A stretch of DNA of 64,000 bases from Rickettsia canadensis str. McKiel (GTDB lineage: Bacteria; Pseudomonadota; Alphaproteobacteria; Rickettsiales; Rickettsiaceae). Location: positions 387,501 to 451,500 of the forward strand of contig NC_009879.1 in assembly GCF_000014345.1 (NCBI RefSeq), read 5' to 3'. Shown in pieces: positions 63,851 to 64,000 of the stretch. Within the stretch, counting starts at the first letter, position 1. The number at the start of each line of letters is the position of its first letter. The notes below the pieces were generated by a model that was given only the letters and a program-made list of their open reading frames with translations, was not told the origin of the DNA and did no database searches. The translations under genes were made by a program, and so were the position numbers.

Positions 63851-64000
63851 CTAATTCCCCGCTGTATTATATGGATTGTCATTTGCTACTTTAACATCCA
63901 CTGTTTTTCGTGTATTGTCATCAAAGAAAAAAGTTATTTTAAAACTACTTCCTACATTTAAAGGTCCTTTTAAATCATAAAGCATAATATGCATACCACC
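63851..64000 (-). CDS. Periplasmic copper chaperone PCu(A)C, 3' end
   Basis: The last 49 residues of a minus-strand gene that runs off the window edge: GGMHIMLYDLKGPLNVGSSF, then FKITFFFDDNTRKTVDVKV and a stop at 63851. GGxHIML with the His-x-Met pair is the C-terminal copper-binding motif of PCu(A)C (DUF461) proteins, which deliver Cu(I) for CuA assembly in cytochrome oxidase, often with Sco proteins such as the one at 37961-38578. The signal peptide and first motif lie outside the window. Confidence 0.85.
   Translation of the reverse strand, partial: GGMHIMLYDLKGPLNVGSSFKITFFFDDNTRKTVDVKVANDNPYNTAGN

Overview
The window is a low-GC segment of a Rickettsia chromosome, most likely from the spotted-fever or transitional group. 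The evidence is an intact rickA actin-nucleator gene (absent from typhus-group genomes), a patatin-like phospholipase beside dnaA, a RARP-2-like ankyrin effector, remnants of Sca4-like, spoT, scoA/scoB and ankyrin genes, and many Rickettsia palindromic repeats, including some inside reading frames (murF, uvrC, recG). I cannot name the species from the sequence alone.

Layout. 1-3740: decayed ankyrin and corA remnants, then the RARP-2-like gene. 3800-9180: housekeeping block of rnpA, rpmH, rplT and rpmI (minus strand), then queE, rplY, pth, a dead acetyltransferase and ychF. 9188-16450: accessory zone with a broken nucleotidyltransferase/HEPN gene, a Bcr/CflA-type MFS exporter, a decayed Sca4-like gene, another decayed ORF, the patatin phospholipase with five tandem 28-residue repeats, and about 1.1 kb of unrecognised decay. 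16550-26650: dnaA and a rhodanese-like gene (minus), then sdhE-mfd and the cell-wall genes murE, murF and mraY (plus). 26800-31110: rickA, decayed scoA/scoB and a decayed exported protein. 31170-41140: recG, then on the minus strand murJ-traX, ppa and the secretion/cytochrome cluster yajC-secD-sco-ccmD-ccmE, then tRNA-Gly.

41140-46840: spoT remnant, mgtE, ankyrin fragment, a frameshifted IS200/IS605-type element, tRNA-Leu and a HAD hydrolase. 46940-55800: gyrB, murA, rpoZ-acpS, a parvulin-type prolyl isomerase and secA. 55805-59640: decay zone with a second nucleotidyltransferase/HEPN remnant, an ankyrin remnant, one small ORF with a good promoter, tRNA-Ala, and dead type I restriction-modification genes hsdM and hsdS. 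59920-64000: sodium:solute symporter, uvrC, and the 3' end of a periplasmic copper chaperone gene.

The intact genes serve core functions: peptidoglycan precursor synthesis and lipid II flipping (murA, murE, murF, mraY, murJ), Sec export, replication and repair, cytochrome c and oxidase copper/haem maturation, and translation. Interaction genes (RARP-2-like, patatin, RickA) sit at the edges of decaying accessory islands. I saw no complete previously undescribed system. The most interesting signals are the repeat-driven variation in three host-interaction genes, a structured leader upstream of rpmI-rplT, a 166-bp imperfect palindrome with a second partial copy, and palindromic elements translated within housekeeping proteins.
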